A DNA stretch of 5,186 bases from JAICJJ01 sp039809985 (lineage in GTDB: Bacteria; Chloroflexota; Chloroflexia; Thermomicrobiales; UBA6265). This document shows positions 1-5,058 of this stretch, one piece after another (positions within the stretch are counted from its first letter, which is position 1; every line of letters begins with the position of its first letter). The translations under genes and the position numbers were made by a program. The DNA lies in the NCBI GenBank assembly GCA_039809985.1, contig JBDHWC010000182.1:1-5186 (forward strand). The letters are read 5' to 3'. The notes below the pieces were generated by a model. That model was not told the DNA's origin. It ran no database searches and saw only the letters and a program-made list of their open reading frames with translations.

Positions 1-1555
1 CGCGTCGGCCCCGTCCCGTTCCCGGCGCGCGGGCGGGCCGGCCCCGCCCCGCCGCCCGCTGCCCGCCCGCCCCTTGGCGATCCTTCGCCTGCGGCAGGTC
101 GATCGAGAGCGCGGCGTTCTCCAGCCCGCGAATGTTTCCGCCCCCGGCGCGGCGCAGCTTCGCGAGCCGCTTGCGGGTCGTCGCCAGCGTCGCCTTGTCG
201 GCCGAGCGGACGAGGTTGACCAGCATCGCCGGGTCGTGGGCGAGGTCGTACAGTTCGCGCTCGCCGGTCTTGTACTCGACGTAGAGGTGGTCCTCGCCGC
301 GCAGGGCGGAGAACGGCGGCACCGAGTCGTCGCCGTCGTCGCCCGTGCCGCCGAATCCTTCCAGCAGCGCCTCCTCCCGCCAGCCGCGCGTGCCGCCGGT
401 CAGCAGCGGCAGCAGCGAGCGCCCGTCGACGAAGCTCGGCGCGCGCGCCCCGGCGATCTCGGCGAAGGTCGGCGCGAGGTCGATGTTCAGGGCGATCGCG
501 TCGACCGTCGCGCCCTTGCGAACGCCCGGCCCGGTGGCGACCAGCGGCACCCGCGTCGCCTCGTCGTACGGCCCGTTCTTGCCGTGGGCCTGCCGGTGCT
601 CGCCGAGGAAGACGCCGTTGTCGGAGGCGAAGAAGACCCACGCGTTCTCCGCCGCCCCGGCCGCCGCCAGCGCGTCGAGGACGCGGTCGACCAGTTTCGC
701 CACGCCCTGCAGCGAGGCCCGCCGGTCGCCGGCGTTCGCCTCGACCTTGCGGATCTGGTCGCGGCTCATCGGCTTGGTGTCGCGCACCCACGCCGGCTTG
801 TCGCTGACGTCCGCCTCGTTGAACGACGCGCCGCGGGAGGCCTTCCGGTTCCGGCCGCCGCCGCCCGCCCCCGGCGGCGGCGTGCTCGGCGCGTGCGGCG
901 CGAACGGCGCGACGTAGAGGAACATCGGCCGCGGGTCGGTCGCCGCCTGCGCGACGAACGTCTCCGCCCGGTCGCCGACCACCGTCGTCAGGTAGTCGGC
1001 GGCCTTGTGGCCGTGCTTGGTGATCGTCCCGTTCTCGTTCAGGGCGTAGTCGTACTGGGAGTAGGCGGCGTGGTCGATCGCCGCCACCCACGTCTCCCAC
1101 CCGGGCGGCACGTAGGCGGGGTCCTCCTTGCTCGAGTAGCCGTTGATGTACTTGCCGACCAGCCCCGTCCGGTAGCCCGCGGCCTGCAGCCACGTCGCGA
1201 CCGTCGACGCCTCCAGCCCCTTGCCGTGCAGCGTCCCGAAACCGGCGTCGTCGCCGGTGTTGCCGAGGACGCCGTGGTTGTGGGCGTACTGCCCGCGCAG
1301 GATCGAGGCCCGCGACGGCGAGCAGAGCGGCGTCGTCGCGAACGCCCGGCGGAAGGTCGTCCCCTGCGCCGCGATCCGGCTGCGCGCGCTGCGAACGTCG
1401 TCGAAGTCGTCGGCCCGCATGTCGTCGGTCAGGATCAGGACGATGTGCGGTCGGCCGGCGGCGGCCGCCGGGCGGCGCGGCGCGGCGGCCCCGGCGAGCG
1501 CGCCGAGCCCGGCCGCGGCAAGGGTGCGTCGGCTGAGGCGCGACGGCGCGGTCAT
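1..1555 (-). CDS. Tat-exported Cys-type sulfatase (arylsulfatase A superfamily), partial at left edge
   Basis: Hydrolyses sulfate esters, probably outside the cytoplasm; the substrate is not known. The frame reads 518 codons from ATG 1555 to base 2 with no stop, so the 3' end is missing. Residues 1-33 form a Tat-type leader (SRRTLAA at 8-14, then an Ala/Gly-rich stretch). The sulfatase core follows: metal-binding DD at 44-45 (LILTDDMR), the signature CSPSR at 78-82 with Cys78 as the predicted formylglycine, GLVGKY with Lys134, PHAP with His221, SDNG at 311-314 and HGKNGPYDE with Lys326. A C-terminal YDLAHDP motif lies at 436-442. The 'KYxNxY' and 'PPGWxxW' segments recall N-acetylglucosamine-6-sulfatase-like members, but that is only a resemblance. 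A GGGAGG ribosome-binding site lies 10 bases before the ATG. It is probably co-transcribed with the lipoprotein gene 41 bases upstream. Residues about 491-518 are low-complexity Gly/Arg/Ala and unlike the family. No sulfatase-maturing enzyme is encoded in the window. Confidence 0.93.
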   Translation of the reverse strand, partial: MTAPSRLSRRTLAAAGLGALAGAAAPRRPAAAAGRPHIVLILTDDMRADDFDDVRSARSRIAAQGTTFRRAFATTPLCSPSRASILRGQYAHNHGVLGNTGDDAGFGTLHGKGLEASTVATWLQAAGYRTGLVGKYINGYSSKEDPAYVPPGWETWVAAIDHAAYSQYDYALNENGTITKHGHKAADYLTTVVGDRAETFVAQAATDPRPMFLYVAPFAPHAPSTPPPGAGGGGRNRKASRGASFNEADVSDKPAWVRDTKPMSRDQIRKVEANAGDRRASLQGVAKLVDRVLDALAAAGAAENAWVFFASDNGVFLGEHRQAHGKNGPYDEATRVPLVATGPGVRKGATVDAIALNIDLAPTFAEIAGARAPSFVDGRSLLPLLTGGTRGWREEALLEGFGGTGDDGDDSVPPFSALRGEDHLYVEYKTGERELYDLAHDPAMLVNLVRSADKATLATTRKRLAKLRRAGGGNIRGLENAALSIDLPQAKDRQGAGGQRAAGRGRPARAPGTGRGRR

Positions 1556-1596
1556 CGGCTGGCTGCCTCCCGGCGGTCCCGTGCCCGGTCCGCGGC

Positions 1597-2067
1597 CTAG
1601 TCGGCGCGGACCTCGACGACGAACTGCCCGATCTGGACCGAGGCGTCGGCAGACTTGACGTACCCATTGTAGCGGCCGGAGACCGGCGACGTGAAGCCGA
1701 CGACGGTGGTCGTCTTCGGGGCGATCTCGGTCGCGGCGACCAGCGTGTCGATCGACAGGGTGTAGGCGACGTCGTCGCTGTTGAGGATCTGCAGGACGGT
1801 CGCGACCTTGGTCGAGAGGCTGACGTTGGCCGGCGCGACCTGGCCGCCGGCGATGGTGACCTTGGCCCCGCCCGCCGCCGCCGGCGCGTTCCCGGCGACC
1901 ACCGTCACGGTGATCCCGAGCGCCTCGACCGTGGCCACCCGGTCGGCCTCGCTCAGCTGCGCCGACGGCATCTGGCCGCACGCCGCGAGCAGGAGCGCGC
2001 CGCCGCCGCCCGCCGCCAGCCCCAGCACCCTGCGCCGGGGCATCCCCGCGGTCCCGTCCGTGCCCAC
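1597..2067 (-). CDS. Tat-type lipoprotein with cupredoxin-like domain lacking copper ligands
   Basis: A predicted exported, lipid-anchored protein of 156 residues; its function is unknown. The N-terminus carries a twin-arginine-like leader (PRRRVLG at 10-16), a hydrophobic Gly/Ala/Leu stretch, and an LAAC lipobox with Cys30 as the predicted acylated residue. Residues about 68-154 look like a single beta-sandwich of the cupredoxin/EfeO-type kind: a VAPANVSLS strand, NSDDVAYTL at 96-104, then PVSGRYNGYV and QIGQFVVEV. The usual copper ligands are absent: Tyr102 sits where the first His would be, the mature protein has no Cys beyond the lipid-anchor Cys30, no His occurs anywhere, and no late Met. 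It is therefore more likely a structural or binding domain than an electron carrier. I chose GTG 2067 because GGAGGTGG (2074-2081) lies 6 bases before it. ATG 2106 and 2088 lack such a site, and ATG 2043 is a possible later start. It ends 41 bases before the sulfatase on the same strand. Confidence 0.8.
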   Translation of the reverse strand: MGTDGTAGMPRRRVLGLAAGGGGALLLAACGQMPSAQLSEADRVATVEALGITVTVVAGNAPAAAGGAKVTIAGGQVAPANVSLSTKVATVLQILNSDDVAYTLSIDTLVAATEIAPKTTTVVGFTSPVSGRYNGYVKSADASVQIGQFVVEVRAD

Positions 2068-2073
2068 CGTTTC

Positions 2074-2081
2074 CCACCTCC
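2074..2081 (-). promoter_or_regulatory. Ribosome-binding site that sets the lipoprotein GTG start
   Basis: GGAGGTGG on the minus strand, 6 bases before GTG 2067. It is a near-perfect anti-16S match, and it lies downstream of both longer ATG candidates (2106, 2088), so it argues for the shorter GTG-initiated protein. Confidence 0.7.
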
Positions 2082-2121
2082 GCTGCATCGCCGCTCCGGC
2101 ACCCACATGATGTCGCCGCGC

Positions 2122-2127
2122 ATCCTA
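2122..2127 (-). promoter_or_regulatory. Possible -10 box for the lipoprotein-sulfatase unit
   Basis: TAGGAT on the minus strand matches the TATAAT consensus at 4 of 6 positions. It would start a transcript near 2115, giving a leader of about 48 bases to GTG 2067. I see no convincing -35 box 16-18 bases upstream. It touches the inverted repeat at 2127-2140. Confidence 0.35.
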
Positions 2128-2140
2128 CCCGGAATCGGGT
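2127..2140. repeat. Inverted repeat ACCCG-GAAT-CGGGT in divergent intergenic region
   Basis: Perfect 5-base arms with a 4-base centre, directly upstream of the candidate -10 of the minus-strand unit. It is a plausible operator, but short arms like this also arise by chance in GC-rich DNA. Confidence 0.4.
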
Positions 2141-2157
2141 CGCCCGAGCAGTGCCGA

Positions 2158-2173
2158 GGCGCGCTCACGCGCC
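2158..2173. repeat. Inverted repeat GGCGCG-CTCA-CGCGCC in divergent intergenic region
   Basis: Perfect 6-base arms around a 4-base centre, lying between the divergent lipoprotein and VOC genes. The position suits a regulator-binding site for either gene. It is not followed by a T-run on either strand, so it is not a typical terminator. Confidence 0.4.
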
Positions 2174-2194
2174 GTGCTCGCCGTCCCGACTGGC

Positions 2195-2200
2195 TACACT
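2195..2200 (+). promoter_or_regulatory. Possible -10 box for the VOC dioxygenase gene
   Basis: TACACT on the plus strand has the TAnnnT form (4 of 6 consensus). A transcript would start near 2207, giving a leader of about 53 bases. No good -35 is visible; the region 17 bases upstream reads CCGTGC. Weak call. Confidence 0.3.
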
Positions 2201-2259
2201 TCCCGCGTCTGCCCAGCTTCGGCGGGACCATGTGCCAGACGGCTCGCGAAAGGCCCCCG

Positions 2260-3336
2260 ATGAGCACCCCGGCGTTCGTCACCGACGGCTTCCACCACGT
2301 GACGATGGTCTCCGGCGACGCCCGGCGCACCCTCCCCTTCTACCGCGACCTGCTCGGGCTGCCGCTCGTCAAGCAGACCGTCAACTTCGACGTGCCCGAC
2401 ACGTACCACCTCTACTTCGGCGACGACCAAGGGCGGCCCGGCACGATCCTCACCTTCTTCGAGTGGCCGCACGCCGGCCGCGGCCGCTACGGGGTCGGCG
2501 GCGTCCACCACGTCGCCCTCGGCACCACCACGCCGGAGCAGCAGCTTCGCTGGAAGCGGCGGCTGACCGACGCCGGGGTGCCGGTCAGCGGCCCCTACGA
2601 CCGCGGCTGGTTCCACAGCATCTACTTCCGGGACCCGGACGGGCAGGTGCTCGAGATCGCCACCGAGGGCCCCGGCTTCGACCTCGACGAGCCGATCGGC
2701 GCGCTCGGCCAGCGGCTGGTCCAGCCGAACCCGCGCCGCCTGATCGGCGGCCGAGACGAGGCGACGATCCGGGCCGAGACCCACCCGGAGCCGGTGCCGA
2801 CGATCGACGACGCGCTGCGGCTGCGCGGCATCCACCACGTCACCGGCATGAGCGACGACCTGGCGGCCAGCCACGACTTCTACGAGCGGGCCCTCGGCCT
2901 GCGCCTGGTCAAGCAGAGCGTCAACCAGGACGACCCCGACACCCTCCACTACTTCTGGGCGAACTACGACGGCACCCGCGTTCTCCCCGCCAGCGACATG
3001 ACCCTCTTCGGCTGGCCGAAGGGCGCGCCGCGGGCGCGCGAGGGAACCGGCCAGACCCACCACGTCGCCTTCCGTGCCCGCGACGAGGAGCAGCTCCGCG
3101 CCTGGCGCGAGCACCTGCTGGAGCAGGACATCCCCGTCAGCGAGGTGATGGACCGCACCTACTTCAAGAGCATCTACTTCCGCTCGCCGGACGGCCTGCT
3201 GCACGAGATCGCCTCCGACTCGCCCGGCTTCGCCGTCGACGAGCCGGCCGACCGTCTCGGCGCGTCCCTCCGGCTGCCGCCGTGGCTGGAGTCGCGGCGG
3301 GCCGAGATCGAGCCCGGGCTGCGCCCGCTGGAGTAG
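2260..3336 (+). CDS. Two-domain VOC protein, ring-cleaving dioxygenase (MhqO/PcpA-like)
   Basis: A probable cytoplasmic metal-dependent dioxygenase of the glyoxalase/extradiol superfamily, 358 residues, close to the size of this family. Members such as MhqO and PcpA act on hydroquinones or catechols; the substrate here is not known. Domain 1 is about residues 10-145 (FHHVT at 11-15, YHLYFGD, GTILTFFEWP, VHHVAL with HH 83-84, LEIATEGPGF with Glu132). Domain 2 is about residues 190-329 (IHHVT with HH 192-193, HH 267-268, Glu316 in HEIASDSPGF). The C-terminus LRLPPWLESRRAEIE is typical of the family. Domain 1 also has a full His/Glu set, whereas I recall its second His being absent in many relatives. 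ATG 2260 was chosen because GAAAGG (2248-2253) lies 6 bases before it and the family homology starts at once; ATG 2230 is an alternative. The gene is convergent with the toxin gene 29 bases away. I see no hairpin terminator between them. Confidence 0.92.
   Translation: MSTPAFVTDGFHHVTMVSGDARRTLPFYRDLLGLPLVKQTVNFDVPDTYHLYFGDDQGRPGTILTFFEWPHAGRGRYGVGGVHHVALGTTTPEQQLRWKRRLTDAGVPVSGPYDRGWFHSIYFRDPDGQVLEIATEGPGFDLDEPIGALGQRLVQPNPRRLIGGRDEATIRAETHPEPVPTIDDALRLRGIHHVTGMSDDLAASHDFYERALGLRLVKQSVNQDDPDTLHYFWANYDGTRVLPASDMTLFGWPKGAPRAREGTGQTHHVAFRARDEEQLRAWREHLLEQDIPVSEVMDRTYFKSIYFRSPDGLLHEIASDSPGFAVDEPADRLGASLRLPPWLESRRAEIEPGLRPLE
2287..3246 (+). repeat. Tandem internal duplication: two VOC units in one protein
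   Basis: Residues 10-145 (bases 2287-2694) and 190-329 (bases 2827-3246) of the VOC protein are recognisable copies offset by 180-184 residues. Shared landmarks in the same order are HHVT, FY, LGL.LVKQ(T/S)VN, D.PDT, a TLF/TFF..WP block, HHVA, SIYFR.PDG, EIA...PGF and DEP. The linker between them is about 44 residues. Confidence 0.8.
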
Positions 3337-3365
3337 GGGGCACCGCGCCGGACGAGCACCGTCGG

Positions 3366-3812
3366 TCAGCCGCCGGAAGGTCGCGACTGGTCGGTCAGCT
3401 CGTCGACGAACTCGCGCGGCGACATCAGACGGACGCCTTGGTAGGTGTCGACGGCGCGCAGTCGTCGGTCCCCGGTGACCAGGCGGGTTGCGCCCGCGCT
3501 CAGCGCGGTGGCGAGCACGAGATCGTCCTCGGGATGGGTGGCGACGCCGAGGACTGCCGTGGTCACCGGCTGGATCAGTGCCCGCCGTTGGACTTGGGAG
3601 AGCACCGCCGCGACCTCGGACTCCGACAGGAAGCGAGCGAAGTACGGATTCCGGAAGGTGCGTGTCAGCTCAGCGAGAATGTGCGCCGACAGGACGAGGC
3701 GAAATCGCTCGGCGCGCCACAAGCGGATGACCTCGCCCGGGACGCTGTCCGGATTGCTCGCGGCAGCGAGGCCCGAGGCGAGCACGTTCGTGTCGAGAAC
3801 GACAATCGTCAC
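3366..3812 (-). CDS. PIN-domain ribonuclease toxin (VapC-like, COG1569-type)
   Basis: Probable toxin of a type II toxin-antitoxin pair; PIN-domain toxins cut RNA using Mg2+ or Mn2+ held by conserved acidic residues. The 148-residue protein shows the family pattern: VLDTNVLAS with Asp7 and Asn9, Glu48 in ILAELTRTF, HPEDDLVLATA with Asp96 and Asp97, and LVTGDRRL with Asp115. The length is usual for a single PIN domain. The start is GTG 3812, overlapping the antitoxin stop in the sequence GTGA (3809-3812). No strong ribosome-binding site precedes it, so translational coupling to the antitoxin is likely and would keep toxin output below antitoxin. All expected catalytic acids are present, so it looks intact. 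Base composition is somewhat less GC-rich than in the flanking genes. Confidence 0.9.
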   Translation of the reverse strand: MTIVVLDTNVLASGLAAASNPDSVPGEVIRLWRAERFRLVLSAHILAELTRTFRNPYFARFLSESEVAAVLSQVQRRALIQPVTTAVLGVATHPEDDLVLATALSAGATRLVTGDRRLRAVDTYQGVRLMSPREFVDELTDQSRPSGG

Positions 3813-4135
3813 GCCGGGCGACGGCTCGCGCCGCGCCCTTCCCGACCCTCGGCGATGATGCGCGCGATCTCCGACTCGAGCTCATCGGCTGGCACCGATG
3901 CGAGCGCCCGGCTGAAGCTCCGGATCGCCTCGGTGCCTTCGTCCCACTCCCGATCGTACTCGGCGAGCCTGTCGAGGTCGCTGACCGGTACGATCGCCGC
4001 GATCGGCTTGCCATGCTGCTCGACGACGATGCGGTGCCTCGGCGCGGACACGCGCCCGAGGACGGCTGGCAGCGCGTCTCGAACTTCGTCGATGGTCAAT
4101 CTGGTCACATGGGATTCCGGCTCGTCCGTGCTCAT
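3809..4135 (-). CDS. Phd/YefM-family antitoxin
   Basis: Predicted antitoxin partner of the overlapping PIN toxin, 108 residues. Residues about 10-58 form the Phd/YefM DNA-binding fold: VTRLTIDEVR at 10-19, a DALPAVLGRV helix, IVVEQHGKPIAAIVPVSDLDRL at about 36-57 with the family's typical 'HGKPxAxIVP' strand. The charged helical C-terminus (about 65-102) would wrap and block the toxin. This family usually binds its own promoter. ATG 4135 is preferred because AGAGGA lies about 5 bases before it; ATG 4141 directly abuts that site and would add only two residues. The toxin gene follows with a 4-base overlap. The creatininase-family gene lies 78 bases upstream on the same strand, but a promoter sits in between. 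Confidence 0.88.
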   Translation of the reverse strand: MSTDEPESHVTRLTIDEVRDALPAVLGRVSAPRHRIVVEQHGKPIAAIVPVSDLDRLAEYDREWDEGTEAIRSFSRALASVPADELESEIARIIAEGREGRGASRRPA

Positions 4136-4144
4136 CGGCATCCT

Positions 4145-4158
4145 CTCGCGCCCGCGAG
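4145..4158. promoter_or_regulatory. Candidate toxin-antitoxin operator (perfect inverted repeat)
   Basis: On the minus strand this reads CTCGCG-GG-CGCGAG, a perfect 6-base inverted repeat. It lies between the -10 box at 4162-4167 and the antitoxin ribosome-binding site, covering the expected transcription start near 4155. Phd/YefM antitoxins bind short palindromes in this position, which makes autoregulation likely. Binding is inferred, not shown. Confidence 0.5.
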
Positions 4159-4161
4159 CCC

Positions 4162-4167
4162 ATCATA
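4162..4167 (-). promoter_or_regulatory. -10 box of the toxin-antitoxin promoter
   Basis: TATGAT on the minus strand matches TATAAT at 5 of 6 positions, a striking AT-rich island in this GC-rich sequence. It lies 26 bases before ATG 4135. The hexamer 17 bases upstream (CGACGG) is a poor -35, so the promoter may be weak or may need a different sigma factor or activator. Confidence 0.5.
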
Positions 4168-4213
4168 CCCTTCGCGCCGAGGCACCGTCGCTCACCGAAC
4201 GTGCCGACCCCGC

Positions 4214-4978
4214 CTACCCCTCCGCCGCGAACGCCCGCACGAACGCCGCCAGCCGTTCGCCGGCCAGCGCGAGCACTTCCTCCCCCGCGGCCGCCGTCGC
4301 CGCCGGGGCGTCGCCGTAGACCCCGTGCGGCGACTCCCGCAGCGGGTCGGGCGGGGCGTAGAACGCGCCGGCGAACGGGGCGTCGCCCTTCGCGGCGAGG
4401 TCGGCGCACTGCTCCGGGCGCACCGCGGCGTGGTCGACCAGCTCGGGCCGCAGCCGCAGCTGGACCGAGGTCTCGGTCTGGCCGGCGTGGCCGATCTGGC
4501 CGCCGTCGCCGGGCGTGATCCGCCGCAGCTCGCCGCCCAGCAGGTTCCAGTACGACAGCGCGGCGGCGCGGACACCGTGCTCCGCCAGCATGGTCGCCGC
4601 GACGCCGACGATGCCGGCGTTGCCGCCGTGGCCGTTGACGATCACCAGCCGCCGGAACCCGTGCCGCGCCACGCTCGCCCCGAGGTCCGCGAACAGCGCG
4701 AGGATCGTCTCCGGCCGCAGCGTCAGGGTGCCGGCGAACGGCAGCCAGTAGGGCGAGAGCCCCCACCAGACCGGCGGCAGCACCAGCGCCCGCGGCTCGT
4801 CGAGCTGCCGTGCCGCCCGCAGCGCCACCTCGGTCGCGCTCGCCGTGTCGGTGTCGAGCGGCAGGTGCGGCCCGTGCTGCTCGACCGACCCGATCGGCTG
4901 CAACAGCACGGTGCCCGGCGGCATCGCCGCGATCTGGTCCCGCCGCAACCGCTCCCAGCGCACCTCGTCGCCCGTCAT
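4214..4978 (-). CDS. Creatininase-family metal-dependent amidohydrolase
   Basis: A probable cytoplasmic metalloenzyme of 254 residues, the usual family length. The family includes creatininase, the archaeal formamide deformylase ArfB, and the mycofactocin peptidase MftE; which reaction applies here cannot be told. Metal-site motifs are clear: PIGSVEQHGPHLPLDTD with Glu33, His35 and Asp44, NGHGGN at 115-120 with His117, and GHAGQTETS at 163-171 with Glu169. True creatininases carry a Glu two residues after the NGH histidine; here it is Gly119, which favours a deformylase- or peptidase-like member over a creatininase. Start ATG 4978 is supported by GGGGAAGG 5 bases before it; the frame stays open back to ATG 5080, but that extension has no family features. 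The gene is divergent from the Tat-leader gene at 5059, and the toxin-antitoxin pair lies downstream on the same strand. No mycofactocin genes are in view. Confidence 0.9.
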   Translation of the reverse strand: MTGDEVRWERLRRDQIAAMPPGTVLLQPIGSVEQHGPHLPLDTDTASATEVALRAARQLDEPRALVLPPVWWGLSPYWLPFAGTLTLRPETILALFADLGASVARHGFRRLVIVNGHGGNAGIVGVAATMLAEHGVRAAALSYWNLLGGELRRITPGDGGQIGHAGQTETSVQLRLRPELVDHAAVRPEQCADLAAKGDAPFAGAFYAPPDPLRESPHGVYGDAPAATAAAGEEVLALAGERLAAFVRAFAAEG

Positions 4979-4994
4979 CGTCGCCTTCCCCCGG

Positions 4995-5007
4995 TTTCGC
5001 CACGAAA
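4995..5007. repeat. Short inverted repeat TTTCG-CCA-CGAAA
   Basis: Perfect 5-base arms around 3 bases, in the predicted untranslated leader of the creatininase-family gene, just upstream of its ribosome-binding site. It could fold as a small hairpin in the mRNA or be a protein site; it may be chance. Confidence 0.3.
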
Positions 5008-5019
5008 ATGGGACTGCCG

Positions 5020-5048
5020 ATTCTTGCATCGCGACCGCGGACGCGAAA
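5020..5048 (-). promoter_or_regulatory. Possible promoter of the creatininase-family gene
   Basis: On the minus strand, TTTCGC (5043-5048) and AAGAAT (5020-5025) are separated by 17 bases. They match -35 at 3 of 6 and -10 at 4 of 6 positions. A transcript would start near 5013, about 35 bases before ATG 4978. Weak matches, but the spacing is right and a palindrome sits between the boxes. Confidence 0.3.
5029..5046. repeat. 18-base near-perfect palindrome in divergent intergenic region
   Basis: TCGCGACCGCGGACGCGA equals its own reverse complement at 16 of 18 positions (one mismatched pair, at bases 5034 and 5041), centred on CCGCGG. It lies between the divergently read creatininase-family gene and the Tat-leader gene, within the candidate promoter spacer. 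Candidate operator for a dimeric repressor. Confidence 0.45.
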
Positions 5049-5058
5049 GACTCCGGCC

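Noticed and set aside
31..49. GC-rich hairpin around GGGCCGGCCC as a terminator of the sulfatase
   Set aside because: It has no T-run on the minus-strand side, has a bulge and no proper loop, and the sulfatase frame is still open through it.
74..1600. A 508-codon open frame on the plus strand opposite the sulfatase
   Set aside because: The protein is Arg/Val/Ala-rich with no recognisable domain. The minus strand carries an unambiguous sulfatase with all catalytic motifs; long antisense frames are expected at this GC content.
2068..2106. N-terminal extension of the lipoprotein to ATG 2106 or 2088
   Set aside because: The strong GGAGGTGG site lies inside this extension and points to GTG 2067; the extra residues would also give an unusually long segment before the Tat motif.
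2194..3204. A 336-codon minus-strand frame opposite the VOC gene
   Set aside because: It is a Val/Ala/Glu/Arg-rich shadow of a clear VOC gene, with no family motifs of its own.
3337..3365. Bidirectional terminator between the convergent VOC and toxin genes
   Set aside because: The 29 bases contain a direct repeat of GCACCG but no stable inverted repeat or T-run.
2151..4319. A 722-codon open frame on the plus strand across the VOC, toxin and antitoxin genes
   Set aside because: It crosses well-supported genes on both strands in the wrong frame, and the translation is low-complexity Arg/Pro/Ala sequence.
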